This document shows positions 1 through 11,240 of a DNA stretch of 64,000 bases, piece by piece. Below the pieces are notes generated by a model. The model was not told the DNA's origin and did no database searches. It saw nothing but the letters and a program-made list of their open reading frames with translations. The stretch is from Imbricaverruca yamaguchii. Its lineage: Eukaryota; Arthropoda; Thecostraca; Neoverrucidae. A program made the position numbers and the translations under genes. The stretch covers positions 202,080-266,079 of the forward strand of contig JAOTOL010001096.1 in the NCBI GenBank assembly GCA_034440575.1, written 5' to 3'. How positions within the stretch are numbered: the first letter of the stretch is position 1; the number at the start of each line of letters is the position of its first letter.

Positions 1-2189
1 TGTTGTGTCCCGCGGAACTTTGCATGGCATAATATGAACCATTCCTGTTGGACTTCCCCACGTGTTGCACGTCCCAAATATTCCCATCTAGGCAGAGCAA
101 TGAAATGTCTGTTCGAGTCATTGGCACTCTGCCACATTTCTTAGGTGCTTGCATAAGATAATAGCGAATGCTATTGCTGCCAAGCCCACACTCGGACCTA
201 GATTCAAGCACTGGCATGTCTGTCCTTAGTTTCGCTGCCGGACTACAAACACCATCGGACCAGGGCGTATCCTTGGTCTATGCGAAGTGACCACGCCATA
301 AATTCCATCTCAAGTAGCAAGTCCAAACCATACCCTTTTTGCGGACCGATTTCAGACTGGGGAACGATCTTTATTGATACCTTCGCAGTCAAGTAATCAC
401 CGATGGAGTGAATGCCTAATTTACTAAGATCCCTCATCATTACTGCTCGGGGAAAATGACCCGGATAATACACAGTTTGGCGCACAAATCTCATGTCTCC
501 AGTAAATGATACAGTAAAAAGTCTGGCCGACCAGGGCGACCAATGACTGTAATTTCAGCTGGTAGGGTCGCTGTATTACAGCTTGGTAAAGGGATGAACA
601 CAATGATGATGCCGAAGGAATGAGATAATGTCCCGGACGGCGCGTCGAAGCGGGGCCGCTATGACCATTACCGGGACTAGAGTCGACTTCTGCTGCACAC
701 TGGCTGGCGCCAGCGGCGGCGACCGGGCGGCAGCGGCGGCCGACCAGCACGCCCCCTCCCCTCCCCAGAGTGGCCGACACTAGCCGACGCCGCCGCAACT
801 GTTTGATTTAGTCGTTGAAACTACTGTGATTGATGTGTGACGCTGGTGGGGTGCGAACTATGCGGCTGCCCCGGCGGCGTCTCTACAGAGTTATGCCAGA
901 CCACCCGATAGCCGCGGGCGGTATCGGTCGGCACCCACGCGCAGTCCCCGACTGCTCCTAGCCACAATAAGTGCGCCACGTCAGCAGCCGACGATGACAA
1001 ATCGCATCGATCAGCGTGACTGGCGTGCAATGACTCCGATTCTGACTTGCTAACGTGACCGATTTAGATGCGCTGACGACATCTAAATGGGTGGGAGCCG
1101 AAGGGTTCCGTGATCTTCCGCGGACTGACACTAGCCAGACGAGGATTCCGTTCTGGACGGCATCGCGTCCCGTCGTATGTAGTGCACTGCTTGTTGGCGA
1201 ACCGCAGCATAATTCCATATATAGGCGCTTGTCTTCGCGTGGCCATGTGATGCTGATTTTGCCTGCATTCATTTTAATATGAACGTTGGCTCCGACATGT
1301 TCATTCCCGGCTAAAGTAACCCATCGCGATTCCATCCGAAGAGGTTGAACTTGACGTCGCGGTAATTTTAAGCTGAATAATACACATGTGTAAAGCAGCT
1401 GACAGTGAGGGCACGCAACTTTTCTTCAAAATGGTGCAATAACCATAACTCAGGGTTTCGTTGCAAGACTGACAAATATTCCGGTCCATCGAAATATGCC
1501 ACTCGCAGGAATATATCAGACCGAGGCTCCAATTCGACTGAACTTTATTGTGCTGTTGACCTCCAACAATGGACAACAGATCCCAATGTCGGTCCATGCA
1601 GCTGCCATTCCACATGCTGTGGTCCCGCAACTCTGAAACGCTAGCCACTTTCATTTGTTCGATGCGCCGCTTTAGCTACCTACCACCGCCACTCATCGCC
1701 CTCGTTCCAGTTTCCGTCGCTAGCTTGCTGGGTCATCACCGCTCGGTTCTTGATCTGCTCGGTCCACTCAGAGGGTATGTGTGTCGATGTGTGAAGCATG
1801 TACCCGTTTCTCGACACCATACCGCCGATTAAATGCAACATTTGTTTGAATCCTGGTGCGCCGGCACTTTTGTCTCCACTACCTGGAAACAGACTGCAAT
1901 TTGTGAACAGAGATTGACAAAATGTAGGTGCGTCGCCAACACAACCACTTAGGCTCTATGTTTTCATATGTGATTGAGGTACGCGCCGAAATGCGGAGTC
2001 GAAAGTAGATATTCGAATCCCACTGAATGTCGAGACAAAGCATATTTTACCTGTTGTTTGTGCTTGTTGGGTGTACAAACAAATGCACGCATCAAAAAAT
2101 TCGTTCAATTTTCCGACACCAGCAAACATTCTTCATTGTTGCCACTTTTTTGCCCCTCTTTTGCATGGTAACAGAAACCACTGGAAAAC
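1..2189. other. no recognisable gene or repeat
   Basis: I see no protein family, RNA gene or mobile element here. The stretch 640-1060 is richer in CGG and GCC triplets than its surroundings, and the open frames in it are short, overlap on both strands and resemble nothing I know. It may be unique intergenic or intronic DNA. Confidence 0.5.
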
Positions 2190-2356
2190 GGACAAATGTA
2201 CGTAAAGCAAATGTGCGTACAGTAGATTGTATGCAAGAGCAAATGTGCGTATGTGCAATTGCATGCATGCACAAATGTACGTACGCAAGCACAAATGAAC
2301 GCAAGGACAAGTATGCGTATGCACAAATGTTCGTTTGCATAAATCTACGCGAGAAA
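2190..2356. repeat. degenerate AAATGYRCGYA minisatellite
   Basis: About a dozen loose repeats of a 10-13-base motif close to GCAAATGTGCGTA, with spacing and sequence drifting between copies. The same motif recurs at 3790-3890 and 8280-8485, each time beside one of the TTAA-flanked elements, so the three patches probably share an origin. No coding role is implied: the open frames across it on the minus strand result from the simple composition. Confidence 0.6.
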
Positions 2357-2581
2357 TGATGCACATAGACAAGCGCAGTAAAATCAGCGGGGTATCGCAG
2401 TTTTGGTGTGGGATGCGAAATGGGAAAACTATAAAGCGGATTTGCATTGTTGCTGGGCGAAAGCAGGTTGTGTCCGTCTCTGTTTGCACGCCTTGAGATT
2501 ATAAAACAACGTCGAACCATAAGAACCGGCGTCGACTTCCCCCAGCCTTTGGCGCGCCAATGCATAAAAGCACATGTGCAT

Positions 2582-2926
2582 GCCGCCCTGGTAACTCAGT
2601 TGGTTAGAGCGCTGGCCTGCACCGGTTTCCCCTGTATTGGCAACACAGGGTTCGAGTCGCTTCGCGCGCTCGCATTTAGCCCCCGGCCGGGAGTGTCAGT
2701 TGGCAGCTGGCCCGATAAGGTCGGGGACGAGCTACCGGGCGGCCGTGTCGGTGCATTGGCGGCACGTTAAACTTTCGGTCTAAATTCTGCCGTTGAACTG
2801 GAGCTCGTGGATCGGGTGGTGGGGCCAGGGTTCACGCAACAAGCTCTGCTTAGCAATAGAACCCTGGCTCCTCAAGCCACCCCAGCAACAACTCGGACCA
2901 AATTATTAATAATAATTTTAAAAAAA
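2582..2926 (+). mobile_element. SINE-A copy 1 (tRNA-derived)
   Basis: A tRNA-like head begins GCCGCCCTGGTAACTCAG and carries an A-box-like segment (TGGTAACTCAGTTGG) and a B box (GGTTCGAGTC at 2649-2658), the internal polymerase III promoter typical of SINEs. A tRNA-unrelated body of about 220 bp follows and ends in an AT-rich tail of TTA/AAT repeats. The same sequence recurs at 6069 and 38356, which defines a dispersed family. The tail is cut at 2927 by the start of a TTAA element. The open frame across this copy is not a gene. Confidence 0.9.
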
Positions 2927-3755
2927 TTAACCCGCGCCGTCTTTCCGGTATAATCCTCACACCCCGTCCGGGGGGCGGATAGTAAACACCCTCTAAAATC
3001 CAAACTAAGCGTCGCACGAAAACGAAAGAGATGTCATCGGAAAGCGCTCGACGAGTAGGGTCTGGATCCACCCTCTAAAACAATTCCCCCAAAAGTGACG
3101 TCAACAGGGGGATAGATTTGCACGACTTTTCACGACTTACATTATGTTTTTGACTCTGGGGAGTTCATTTTGGGGGATATTTGAGATAAAAAATAACTAG
3201 GAATCAGAAAAGAACAGCGAAATCGACCAGGGCCACACATTTTTTTGGCCGACAAAATATTTGTTTTTTACTTTCAAAGTTCAGTTTTCAAGTTTTCTTT
3301 AATTGTCCTTTTTTTAATGGATAGAGCAGACAGAGAAGCGTTGTTGGAAGTCAACTTACCCTAATAAAAAAAGCTTACTTTGGCCAGAATCTTCGGTTTG
3401 AACTGAAATAGGCAAATATGCAAAATTTACATGTAGTTAAAAACGAAAAATCCTCTCGTACGTTATGTTACATCCCTAAAGATAAGCAAATGCTGAAAGT
3501 TTCATTAAAATATCTGTATCCATTAAAGCGTGACGGCTGGTTGAACTTTTTTGGAGGTGACCTCACTTGACCTTGACTAACTCGTTGACCCTACATGATC
3601 TGACTTCAAAATTTTGACACAGCATGCCAAATTGATGTGGAAAAAGGTATGCCAAATTTCAGCGCGCTGCCGTGCGCCGTTCGATCACTATCCGCGAAAA
3701 CCCTGAGGTGGAAGGTTGAAGACCCTCCCCCCCCCCCCGAGAAGGGACGGGTTAA
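2927..3755 (+). mobile_element. TTAA-flanked nonautonomous DNA element, copy 1
   Basis: Starts TTAACCCGCGCC and ends GACGGGTTAA, so TTAA lies at both ends with short inverted ends of the form CCCG. It is colinear with 7149-8080 over almost its whole length; shared blocks include ACTAAGCGTCGCACGAAAAC and GGGGAGTTCATTTTGGGGGA. TTAA target duplication with CCC-starting ends is the signature of the piggyBac superfamily; the assignment is inference because no transposase is present. A 12-base C run near 3727-3738 lies just inside the 3' end. It sits directly on the AT-rich tail of SINE-A copy 1, a natural TTAA target. Confidence 0.75.
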
Positions 3756-3789
3756 TGTATGTGGGACGAAATAACCCAAGGGAAAATGT

Positions 3790-3890
3790 ACGCATGACAA
3801 ATTTTAATTGGCGCAAGCGCAAGTGGCAATGGTAGTGGTAATGGTAATGGAAAATGTAAGTAAGTGCGAATGTGCGTGAGTAACGCGCCT
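3790..3890. repeat. degenerate short repeats after TTAA element
   Basis: Irregular motifs such as AATGTACGCATG, GGCGCAAGCGCAAG and a run of GGTAATGGTAATGG, related to the AAATGYRCGYA patch at 2190. No gene. Confidence 0.45.
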
Positions 3891-3995
3891 GCAGTGAAAT
3901 GTTTTAGGGGACCTCTAACTATGGCTGGCCGCTAAGAACGCGGGCTGTGCCGCTCCACACCATTAGTTACTGGTAGGCTGCACCACTTCACAGGT
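3883..3995 (-). repeat. dispersed repeat fragment with an empty SINE site
   Basis: The reverse complement of this segment matches 6670-6765 joined to 6959-6985, including GGTCCCCTAAAACATTTCAC. In the 6.7-kb copy the same place is split by SINE-B with a duplicated CCCTAGAACATTT. This copy therefore keeps the unoccupied form of the target. The family identity of the host repeat is unknown. Confidence 0.75.
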
Positions 3996-4028
3996 GTGCG
4001 TTGCGTGACAGCTTCGTCACGGGCAAGC

Positions 4029-4096
4029 GTCCGAACCATAGGTCCAAGTGTCCAAACCATAGGTCCAAGTGTCGGGGAAGTGTCCGAACCATCGTC
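4029..4096. repeat. 21-bp tandem repeat, about 3 copies
   Basis: The unit GTCCGAACCATAGGTCCAAG(T) is repeated at 4029 and 4050 with one substitution, and a partial third copy follows an eight-base interruption. It is short and noncoding. Confidence 0.7.
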
Positions 4097-4726
4097 AAGA
4101 TCGATGGAATTTGTATTAACGAAGATATTTTAGGGTCAAGCTTTTGGCATTGCTAACACATCCAGAAATAAGGCAAAAGTTATAATGTATCATGCATTAC
4201 AGCTTTTACGTGAACGTGATTAACTAAGTATATGAACAAATGTCAACAATCTGACACGATAGTGGAAATGGACAAGGTGACCACGCAAAGTGACCAGGAA
4301 ACGGGGCTTGATGAACCAGACGGCAGTACGGGATGTAGTAATTGACTTGTAAACCAGGCCGAATAATACAAAACTGCTTTAATATGCGCACTGGAGGCGG
4401 GAGGTGGGAAATCTCCCCATCTCGCCTGGTTTTCGACGAAATCCCACGCACGGGCAGGAATATTGTAATTAAATATTCTGGCTCGTTTCAAATCGCTAAG
4501 CGCATCGCACGCCGAGCAAATGTGTAACGCATGCTGGCAAGCATGCGAGCTGCTGGGATTAAAGCCGACCTCCTGGGCGGCCTCCACATAGGCTTCGCAG
4601 GCATCGTGGCGCCGGCTCATCGGTCAACCTCATTTGACCTCGAAGGCATTAACCTTGAGTCATCAAATTTATGCTGCAAAGAGGCGACCACAACCGGAGT
4701 CTTCCCATTTTCTTCGATCCCAATCA

Positions 4727-4728
<2 letters not shown>
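4097..4728. other. no recognisable feature
   Basis: AT-rich at first, then mixed composition. Open frames on both strands overlap each other and match no known family. I see nothing that supports a gene. Confidence 0.4.

Positions 4729-4797
<69 letters not shown>
4729..4797. repeat. (AT)n microsatellite
   Basis: About 34 uninterrupted AT dinucleotides, followed by ACTTGTGT. A second long AT run at 60628-60710 is also followed by ACTTGTGT after one base. Confidence 0.97.
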
Positions 4798-4798
<1 letters not shown>

Positions 4799-5648
4799 TT
4801 GTGTGGCCTAAATTGCTCGCGTTAAATGAGTGGATCTATGCATTCAGCAATGGTTTCAGCACCACCCCAAGTCTGCTGAGCTTTAACGTGGAGCCTATGG
4901 GCATTGCCTGGAAAGGATTTCTTCAAAGCGCCTTTGAACCAATCGCTCACATGCAGTTTTTTTTCAGCATCTCAACCCGTGCATAGGACGCCACCGTTGT
5001 AATTGAAAAGAAAAGAAAATGTCCGAGGCTTCCAGGGAATACTGATCCGAAACGTAATTCTACACAGCATCACTACACGCCACGGTTCGTTTGAAATGCT
5101 CAGATTGCACAAAGTACGATAGTAAGCAAATAAGCATTGAAATCCTGAGCATGTTCAAGATGCGAAGACCCAGTAAGTTGCGCGATATATTGCATTCATT
5201 TAAATGTTATGCAATTATGTTTCCAAAGTGATATCGGCTAAAATTAAATACTTCATCAACAATTGCAGCATCTTCCTCTGGAGTGGTTGTCCGCTTGTGA
5301 CCAGACCCTTATTTTGTCCTGGTACGCAGCTCGCTTTCGACCTGATAGCGGTTTCATCACTTCGCCACCGTCTGTGCGCTCCTTCAAATTCTTCTGTCGC
5401 ATTCACTGTTACTGAATCATAATTCCTTCAAGTTGACTATTTTCCCTTTTCAAAATAATTTAAGTGGTAGTCCATGTCTGCGTTATAAACGATCCAATGC
5501 TGTCGGTGCAACTGAGACGCAAATACAGCAGCACCACTGACTTGCCGGTCCTCTTAACGACTGCAGAGCAAGTGGCCACGTGATCATCGAAAAGGCAGAT
5601 TCCCATCTATGGACACTGGCCCATGGTCAATCTGGTAGACCATCACTT
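4798..5648. other. no recognisable feature
   Basis: Mixed-composition DNA without a repeat or gene I can support. Frames of 60-150 codons here overlap on opposite strands and show no domain. Confidence 0.4.
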
Positions 5649-5765
5649 AACGCCGAACTGAGGGCTTAAGGGCGCCTGAACTGCCATTGGTTATCTTGCA
5701 ACGCCGAACTGAGGGCTTAAGGGCGCCTGAACTGCCATTGGTTATCTAGCAACGCCGAACTGTGA
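5649..5765. repeat. 51-bp tandem repeat, 2.2 copies
   Basis: Units beginning CGCCGAACTGAGGGCTTAAG start at 5651 and 5702, and a third partial unit starts at 5753. The two full copies differ only near the end (TTGCAA against TAGCAA), so the duplication is young. Confidence 0.95.
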
Positions 5766-6068
5766 AGCGCCGTACCAAGAATGACGGATGGCCCGGTTAC
5801 ATTTCGGTGAAGTAATATAGACTAAACACTTCTTATTGTAAAATGGTTGGATGGTATCCGATTTAGGTAGCATTTTATCGGCGTAGAAATCTGAATAGGT
5901 CGCTACCAATACACCGCACAGTGTATACATAAACATAAATATTTATCACACAACATAGGCCGTACGCTAAAAAATGCATGATGATCAATGAAACAGGTGT
6001 ATTTTAATCGTCATTAATCGATTTGCCAATGCATCTGATCTAAGCATGCAAGTGTCACCTGGAGGTTT
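5766..6068. other. no recognisable feature
   Basis: AT-rich spacer between the 51-bp repeat and SINE-A copy 2. Nothing supportable was seen. Confidence 0.4.
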
Positions 6069-6400
6069 GCCGCCCTGGCTGCTCAGTTAGCTTAAGCACT
6101 GGCCTGTGCTGGTCTCGCCTATCCTGGCAAGACGTGGTTCGAATCACTTCACGTGCTCGTTTTTAGCCCCTGGCTGGGAGGGTTAGTTGGCAACTGGCAC
6201 GATAATGTCGAAAGCGAGATATCGGGGTGGTCGCGTTAGTGCAATAACGGCACGTGAAACGCTTTGACAAATTTCTACTGTAGAACTGCAATTCATGGAT
6301 CAGGTGATGCGGCCAGGGCTAACGCAACAAGGCCTGTTTAGCAATTCGATCCTGATTTATAAAGCTACCGCAGCAAGAATTCGAACTAAAGTTGTAAAAA
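6069..6400 (+). mobile_element. SINE-A copy 2 (diverged)
   Basis: The same family as at 2582 and 38356: head GCCGCCCTGGCTGCTCAG, B box GGTTCGAATC at 6136-6145, then the shared body with CACGTGAAACG and the end CCGCAGCAAGAATTCGAAC. It is clearly older than the other copies, with many substitutions including several in the A-box region, so transcription by polymerase III is doubtful. Confidence 0.85.
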
Positions 6401-6669
6401 GTGTAAAGGTTAAAACTTCCATTATTATTTTAGGTTAAGAGAATGCTCCGTTGCCATCATCAGCCTTTCATCTATATCTATATCATTTGCAACCGAGCTC
6501 CTTCTAACACTTCCAGAACATTCTGTGTTGCCGAAGTCCGAAATCCACCGAGATCAAATACTGCTTGTTTACAGAGCTCCAGTGGCGGACCGCTTGCTGA
6601 ACTGCCAATGTTGTTTGGCCGACTGAGGAACGCAAGGCGGGATCAGCGTAGACCCGTATTTATCACTGC
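6401..6669. other. no recognisable feature
   Basis: Short spacer. CAGTGGCGGACCG near 6580 resembles a hAT-type inverted end but has no visible partner. Confidence 0.35.
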
Positions 6670-6990
6670 ATGGCTGTATTTATTATATATAGTAATTATT
6701 GATGTGGAGCACCACAACCTACGTTCCTAGAGGCCAGCCGTAGTTAAAGGTCCCCTAGAACATTTGGGGGGCCGCGGTATCTCAGCTGGGAGAGCGTCGG
6801 ACTCTTGATCGCAAGATTGTGGGTTCGAATATCAAAACCGACGGAATTTACCGAGTCCCCCGCGGCCAATCGGCGTGAGAGGTTGGCGACGCTACATAGC
6901 CTAGCGGTTGAATACGTCGCAGAAGAACCCAAAGTTCATATTCTTCCCTAGAACATTTCACTGCAGGCGAGTGTACAAGTAAACACGCAG
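6670..6990 (+). repeat. dispersed repeat interrupted by SINE-B
   Basis: 6670-6765 and 6959-6985 together match the reverse complement of 3883-3995, for example GTGGAGCACCACAACC against GTGTGGAGCGGCACAGCC. The copy is split by the SINE at 6766-6945. I cannot assign the host repeat to a known superfamily. Confidence 0.7.
6766..6945 (+). mobile_element. SINE-B copy 1, Lys-tRNA-like head
   Basis: The head GCCGCGGTATCTCAGCTGGG is followed by an anticodon-arm-like segment with loop CTCTTGA (CTT in anticodon position) and a B box GGTTCGAATA, which fits a tRNA-Lys ancestor. The body CCAATCGGCGTGAGAGGTTG is shared with the copies at 23493, 40558 and 60925, whose heads differ. It is flanked by a perfect 13-bp target duplication CCCTAGAACATTT at 6753-6765 and 6946-6958, the mark of LINE-mediated integration. 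Confidence 0.9.
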
Positions 6991-7148
6991 AAGCAAATGC
7001 AGCGTGTCATATTGGACCAGGCAGAGTGCTGCTACAAAAACTGTTCGGCTGCTCTTTAGAGCGTTAATCTAGGCTCATCATCTAAATATCATATAGGCAT
7101 CATCATCATCATCATATAGGCAATTCGCATCACTTGCAGGATCCTTCA
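6991..7148. other. spacer with short CAT run
   Basis: Contains an imperfect (CAT)n run near 7090-7115 and nothing else recognisable. Confidence 0.5.
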
Positions 7149-8080
7149 TTAACCCTCTCTCCGGTCAGATCCTCACACCCCGTCTCGAGATGGGGGGATA
7201 GTAACCCCATCTAAAATACAAACTAAGCGTCGCACGAAAACGAAAGAAGTATCATCCGAAAGCGCTCGACGCGTAGGGTTCGAGTCCACCCCCAAAATAT
7301 TTTTACCACAAAAGTGACGTCACTAGGGGGCTAGATTTTCACAACTTTTCACGACTTACATTATGATTTTTGGCTCTGGGGAGTTCATTTTGGGGGATAT
7401 TTGGGAGAAAAAATATTTGGAATCATAAATGGAGAGCGAAATCGACCAGAGCCATAAAAGCTTTTGGCCACCTTTTTTTTCTCTCGAAGTTTTGAGTTTT
7501 CACGTTTTCTTTAATTTTCTTTTCCTAATGGGTAGAACAGACCGAGAAACGTTGTTGGAAGTCAACTTTCCCTAACAAAAAATGCATACTTTAGCCAGAA
7601 TCTTCGCTTTGAACTCTAATAGGCAAATATGCAAGATATATAAGTAGACAAAAACGGAAAAAATGACAAATTTCTCTTGTACGTTTTGTTGAATCCCTAA
7701 AGATAAGCAAACACTGAAAGTTTCATAAAAATATATGTGCCCGTTAAAGCGTGACGACTGGTTTAACTTTTTTGGAGGTGGCCTCACTTGACCTAGATTA
7801 ATTCGTTGACCCTCCCAATCCCGCGGCCCACCGGCGAAACAGTGTGGGCGGCGCCATTGGCCATGAATGTGCATAAAGTGTGTCGTGAACCAACCAATAA
7901 ACAAACAAACAAACTCGTTGACCCAAACGACCTGACTTCAAAAGTTTGACATAACATGCCAAATTGATGCGGGAAAAGGTATGCCAAATTTGGGCGCGCT
8001 GCCTCGCGCCGCTCGTTCAATATCCGCGAAAAACCTAAGGGTGGGGGGGGGGGAGGCGGCGGTTGAAGATCCCCCGTTAA
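7149..8080 (+). mobile_element. TTAA-flanked nonautonomous DNA element, copy 2
   Basis: Colinear with 2927-3755. Starts TTAACCCTCTCTCCGG and ends CCCCCGTTAA, with TTAA at both ends. It differs from copy 1 by substitutions, small indels and one 112-bp interruption at 7803-7924 caused by a SINE-C insertion. There is no transposase frame, so movement would need an enzyme from elsewhere. A G run at 8043-8053 sits just inside the 3' end, where copy 1 has a C run. Confidence 0.75.
7813..7914 (+). mobile_element. SINE-C, 5'-truncated, nested insertion
   Basis: Only the 3' part is present: it matches the reverse complement of 28446-28545 (for example GTGCATAAAGTGTGTCGT) and ends in AAACAAACAAACAAAC. 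Direct copies of TCGTTGACCC flank it at 7803-7812 and 7915-7924. The sister element at 2927 has a single uninterrupted CGTTGACCC here, which proves the insertion came after the family had multiplied. Confidence 0.92.
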
Positions 8081-8279
8081 GGCGCGGGCTCAGATGGTTT
8101 GTCTCCTAATTGTCCGATAAACGTCAGGGTCATCATCAATGGGAAAATGTCTGAAAGAATGTGGGTCACTTCTGGCTTCCCAGAAGTGTGCTTACTGAAT
8201 TTACTCTATTCGTTGTAGGTGTGTTACGTCACCCATAATACGGGTGATATTTTGCTAGTGATTGCAATGCTGAACATAA
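8081..8279. other. no recognisable feature
   Basis: Short mixed-composition spacer. Confidence 0.4.
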
Positions 8280-8485
8280 ACATGAACAATTGCACGTACG
8301 TGTAAATGCACGAAAGGAGGGCCAGCGTAAATGCACGTCAGCGCAGATGCAGTTTTGCACAAATGTGCCTATGAGCAAATGTACATATGTAAACCTAAAT
8401 GAACGCAAGATCATTTAGGTACGTAAACGCAAAGGCGTGCGCAAATGCTCGTGTACACGAGCCTACGGAAGGGCAGCCGCACACT
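8280..8485. repeat. degenerate AAATGYRCGYA minisatellite, second patch
   Basis: Loose copies of GCACAAATGTGCCTATGAGC-like motifs (GTAAATGCACG, CAAATGTACATA, TGAACGCAAG), related to 2190-2356. The patch lies after TTAA element copy 2, mirroring the arrangement after copy 1. Confidence 0.55.
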
Positions 8486-8694
8486 AGCAGTCGTACGCAA
8501 GATCAGGGGTGCCCACATGATTGGCATAAAGAGACAGAGCTTGGACAAAGCTCCATCAATTTTGTTGTTATCGAGGGTAAGAGGGTAGGATCTGTCCGAC
8601 CATTTTTCGAAACCGTACCTCGTGCCGTGAAAAAGGAGGGAAACAATCCCACCCTAAAATGTATGGACGCCCACCCATCCTAAAACGCAGGGAT

Positions 8695-8905
8695 GCGAGC
8701 CGGAGCCACCGGAGCCGGAACATTTTTCCCGGAGCCGGAGCCGGAGCCGGAGCCGCCGAGACATTTTACTCGGAGCCGGAGTCGGAGCCGGAGCCGTTAA
8801 AAGCTGGGCGGCTCACGTTTGGGATGTACGGAGCCGGAGCCGGAGCCGGAGCCGCCGGGATACTTCCCCGGAGCCGGAGTCGGAGCCGCAGCCGTCCAAA
8901 ATTTT
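8695..8905. repeat. GGAGCC hexamer repeat in three blocks
   Basis: Imperfect (GGAGCC)n blocks at about 8697-8755, 8770-8795 and 8828-8895, separated by related linkers such as CATTTTTCCC and TTTACT. Frames across it encode Glu-Pro or Ala-Gly repeats on either strand, which is what any stop-free hexamer gives; there is no sign of a real protein. Confidence 0.9.
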
Positions 8906-10440
8906 CCTGGCTCCGCATCCCTGCTAAAATGTATGAAAGAATACAAGAAGGTCCATGATGTTTTCCGGAAGCCCCAGGCCAAGAGACACGTCAGTATTGA
9001 CAAGAGGCCTCCAGAGCGCGAGAGAAGTCCCAACGACCCGGCAGAAGACCCACAGCCAGCCGCATCAGCGGTATTGGTAAGATTCCTCTGAGGCTCACAA
9101 TAGACCTCACCACCCGAGAGGAGCACCCGCATGCCGCCCGGCCCGGACATCCCAGGCTAGGACGCCCTAGGAGGGCTCAAACACCCGACAGGTACCCCAT
9201 GATACTTGACGGTCCCGTGCAGCTGACTCATTAGCATTGAGAGAAGACTCCTAGAGCACACAAGGACGACCCAACACCAAATGTGAGGCTCTGTTGTAGT
9301 GCCGTGAGGCTCTATGCCAAGATGACTATTAGTCATGACAGGAGGCTCAGAGTACACGAAAAACAATGACAATTCGACGGAATATAGCATTAGGAGACAT
9401 ATGGTACCAATAGTACGATTATTTTTAACTGAACTGAAAAAGCGGAATCAACAGCATTGTTGCAAGGTTCGGGGTATAGAAAACCGTCGTCCCTGCAGAT
9501 CGCCAGCCAAAAAGGCCTGCAGAAATACGTATTAGTGGAAATACGCATAGAGTGTACGTGATAGTTGGCCGCGACTTGCCCTAGATGTCGTATTCGCTGG
9601 TTACGTAGGATGCGTCATGGAAGGATTCAAGTAGACATCAGTACCAGGCAAAGCCAATAAAAGAAGCCGATGTTTGCGCCCATCTCAATGTCTGACTTGA
9701 CATTGACCCACATCACCCACACATGTAATTGATATTCAGGTAGTGCATAGCATGTCATAGGGACCATCCAAGCACGTACCTGTCGACAAATTCTTCCACC
9801 ACAAGTGAGGAAGCGGTCACGTCACTCGTCTCCTTGGCAGATCGCCGCACTTCTTGTTCAAGCGCACCCAAGTAATCACGAATTGTGGCCAAAGCAACGA
9901 ACATCCCATTGCAAAAGATTACCAACAGAAGGCTTTTGACGTTTATTCCGCACAGTACTGGGTGCTGCTATTGACATGACCATGCCACGTTCTGGCGTGG
10001 TATTCATTGCAAGCGAATGACACGAATTAGATAGGACATAAACCGTTTATTTTGATAGTATCTTTGTTAACCCTGGCAGTTTCAGATCGGGTGAAACCAA
10101 GTGCAAAATGCCATGGAACATCTCGCAGCCTACCGTGCCATCAACTCCCAAAATGTATTTGGTGATGGGACAGAAAATTATATTGGAAAGGGTCTGGGTC
10201 TCAGTTCTGTGATTTGAATCTGGTTGATTGGCTGGCTATTTGGGCTTAGGGGCGCTTCGACTGTTTCGGTCATACATAGCCCATTGATTGGAATCTGAGA
10301 CAGGTCTTCGTGGTCCCGTCATCGGTGTTCTGTTCGTGTTCTTCCCGTGTTGCGATAATATTGCACGGGTGCAATGCTGTGCTACATCAACTGCAACGGT
10401 GCACTGTCCACAACGCAAGAGACCCAGACTGACACTGTTC
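8906..10440. other. no recognisable feature
   Basis: About 1.5 kb of mixed composition. No known domain, RNA gene or repeat was seen on either strand. Short frames overlap each other. Confidence 0.4.
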
Positions 10441-11240
10441 GCGCGCGAGCGGACGGCTGGTCGGGGATCACTCGAGACGGGTCGGCAGGTCGCCACGGAG
10501 GCGGCGCCGTCAGCTCACGGCCTCCGGCTAGGTCTTGGGTATGGGCGCACTCGGGTATAATGCCCAGTGTGCAAAGGCACAAGGGCAACACACGTTAATC
10601 GGGATATCAGGTATAAAACAAACTCGTCCGCAATCTGTACGCACTGAAATAGCACGTTCCAACGACCAGCAAAGCAGCTCTCAAAAGCCAGGTGCCGGCA
10701 AGCACTGTTGTTACACCAATCTTCAGCCAGCACCACCACAAACCATCCGCATGGAGGCCGACGGCGGCAGGACGGGGGCGGCTGCGACGTGACGGGGCAG
10801 CCGCGACGTGACGCGACCGGCGCCCTGGGGGACGGCCAGGTCCTGACCGTCGGGCGCTCGGCGGCCGGCACCTTTGAAGCCGACCCGCCCGGCGGAGGCG
10901 GCGCCCAGCGATGTTTGCTCGTCACAGGTGCAGACACCGGTAGCCTAATTATACGGCCGGGTGGCGCGATTGCGGCCCGGTTAATGAGGCCGGTCGCCGG
11001 CGCGCTGGGCCGGCGGCAGTTGACGCGGCCGGAGAGTGACATGGCCAGCCCGAGGCGGGCCGGGGGCGGCCGCGCCGCCGCCACGCCGCCGCCGCCGCGC
11101 CGTCCTCCCGCGGTGGGAACGGCGCCTCGGCAAACACGCGCCGACCGCGTCTCGGCGCGCTAATCGTAATGGCCCCGTCATTTTCTCGACCCGTGTAACT
11201 GCCACGCTATTAACGCGGCGGCCTCTCCCTTAAACGGCTT
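10441..11240. other. GC- and CpG-rich block
   Basis: Very GC-rich, with dense CG dinucleotides and many CCGG/GGCC words, strongest at 10780-11160. Overlapping open frames of 60-190 codons exist on both strands, as expected when TAA, TAG and TGA are rare, so none is credited as a gene. A CpG-island-like promoter region is possible, but I see no first exon or core promoter I could defend. Confidence 0.5.

Noticed and set aside
4531..4986. 151-codon plus-strand frame crossing the AT microsatellite
   Set aside because: A third of it is Ile-Tyr repeat from the (AT)n run; the rest has no recognisable motif.
6766..6850. tRNA-Lys gene
   Set aside because: The head is tRNA-like, but it continues into a SINE body and is flanked by a target duplication; the T arm is imperfect (GGTTCGAATAT). 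The same logic applies to the heads at 2582, 28609, 38356, 40726 and 61083.
10515..11163. Frames of 151 and 189 codons in the GC-rich block
   Set aside because: They overlap on opposite strands, are Pro/Arg/Ala-rich as expected from composition, and show no conserved motif.
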